From an uncultured Flammeovirgaceae bacterium (GTDB taxonomy: Bacteria; Bacteroidota; Bacteroidia; Cytophagales; Cyclobacteriaceae): a stretch of 64,000 bases of DNA. The DNA is taken from assembly GCA_937883755.1 (NCBI GenBank), contig CAKZYA010000049.1, forward strand, positions 27,865 to 91,864, in the 5' to 3' direction. Positions within the stretch are counted from its first letter, which is position 1; each line of letters begins with the position of its first letter. Positions 63,953 to 64,000 of the stretch are shown piece by piece. The notes under the pieces were generated by a model, which saw only the letters and a list, made by a program, of their open reading frames with translations, was not told the DNA's origin and ran no database searches. Position numbers and translations under genes: made by a program.

Positions 63953-64000
63953 TGAACACCTGAACACCTGAACACCTGAACACCTGAACACCTGAACACC
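63953..64000. repeat. Tandem octamer array, six or more copies of TGAACACC
   Basis: Six uninterrupted perfect copies of the 8-base unit run to the right edge of the window, so the true length is unknown. It follows prmA by 57 bases and is the cleanest member of the GAACAC repeat family seen in several other gaps. Confidence 0.9.

Noticed and set aside
63953..64000. Tandem array as a CRISPR repeat region
   Set aside because: The unit is only 8 bases, copies are contiguous without spacers, and no cas gene is present.

Overview
The window looks like a chromosomal segment of a marine-type Bacteroidota, most probably Cytophagales. Indicators are a SusC-like/TonB-type barrel receptor, a roughly 3,100-residue secreted protein ending in a type IX secretion (T9SS) sorting domain, a head-GIN (DUF2807) lipoprotein, PorT-like barrels, a TMEM220-family protein and start sites without clear Shine-Dalgarno sequences. 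The genus cannot be fixed from this sequence alone. No transposase, integrase, prophage or CRISPR array was seen.

Layout. 0-8.3 kb: end of a TPR gene, a TonB-type barrel receptor divergent from a MocR regulator, tRNA-Val, an S41 protease lipoprotein, an outer-membrane barrel and lysA. 8.3-19.3 kb: housekeeping and accessory genes, namely a membrane MutS-like ATPase, a P-loop kinase-like protein, an oxidoreductase, tRNA-Leu lying antisense under the end of a HEXXH protein gene, a nucleoside hydrolase divergent from an NrtR-type regulator across a perfect 37-bp palindrome, VOC and AraC genes, a sulfatase and purK-purE.

19.3-32.8 kb is the most unusual region. It holds a vWA-like lipoprotein, a small multi-pass membrane protein, a tubulin/FtsZ-like GTPase, a 1,144-residue actin/Hsp70-fold ATPase resembling SrfB, an anchored membrane protein, a MotA/TolQ/ExbB-like protein with a long cytoplasmic coiled coil, and a trypsin-like lipoprotein. 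From 23.2 to 32.8 kb the genes are packed as one operon. I infer a cytoskeleton-driven envelope machine of unknown function. 33.5-41.4 kb: a methyltransferase, then a divergent RDD / SpoIIM / DUF4129 / DUF4350 / MoxR / DUF58 locus, a known vWA-MoxR-type arrangement.

41.8-51.1 kb: the giant T9SS cargo gene, followed by a decayed corA pseudogene. 52-57 kb: HAD hydrolase, head-GIN lipoprotein and a sugar-oxidation module (two Gfo/Idh/MocA oxidoreductases plus a DUF1080 3-keto-glycoside hydrolase). 57-64 kb: TMEM220 protein, a CrtD-like desaturase, MltF-like lytic transglycosylase, trmD, tpiA and prmA.

Several intergenic repeat families recur: a paired palindromic element whose arms lie in open reading frames at the 5' ends of two secreted-protein genes, a decaying octamer family related to TGAACACC, and a TCATTACTCATCA family.
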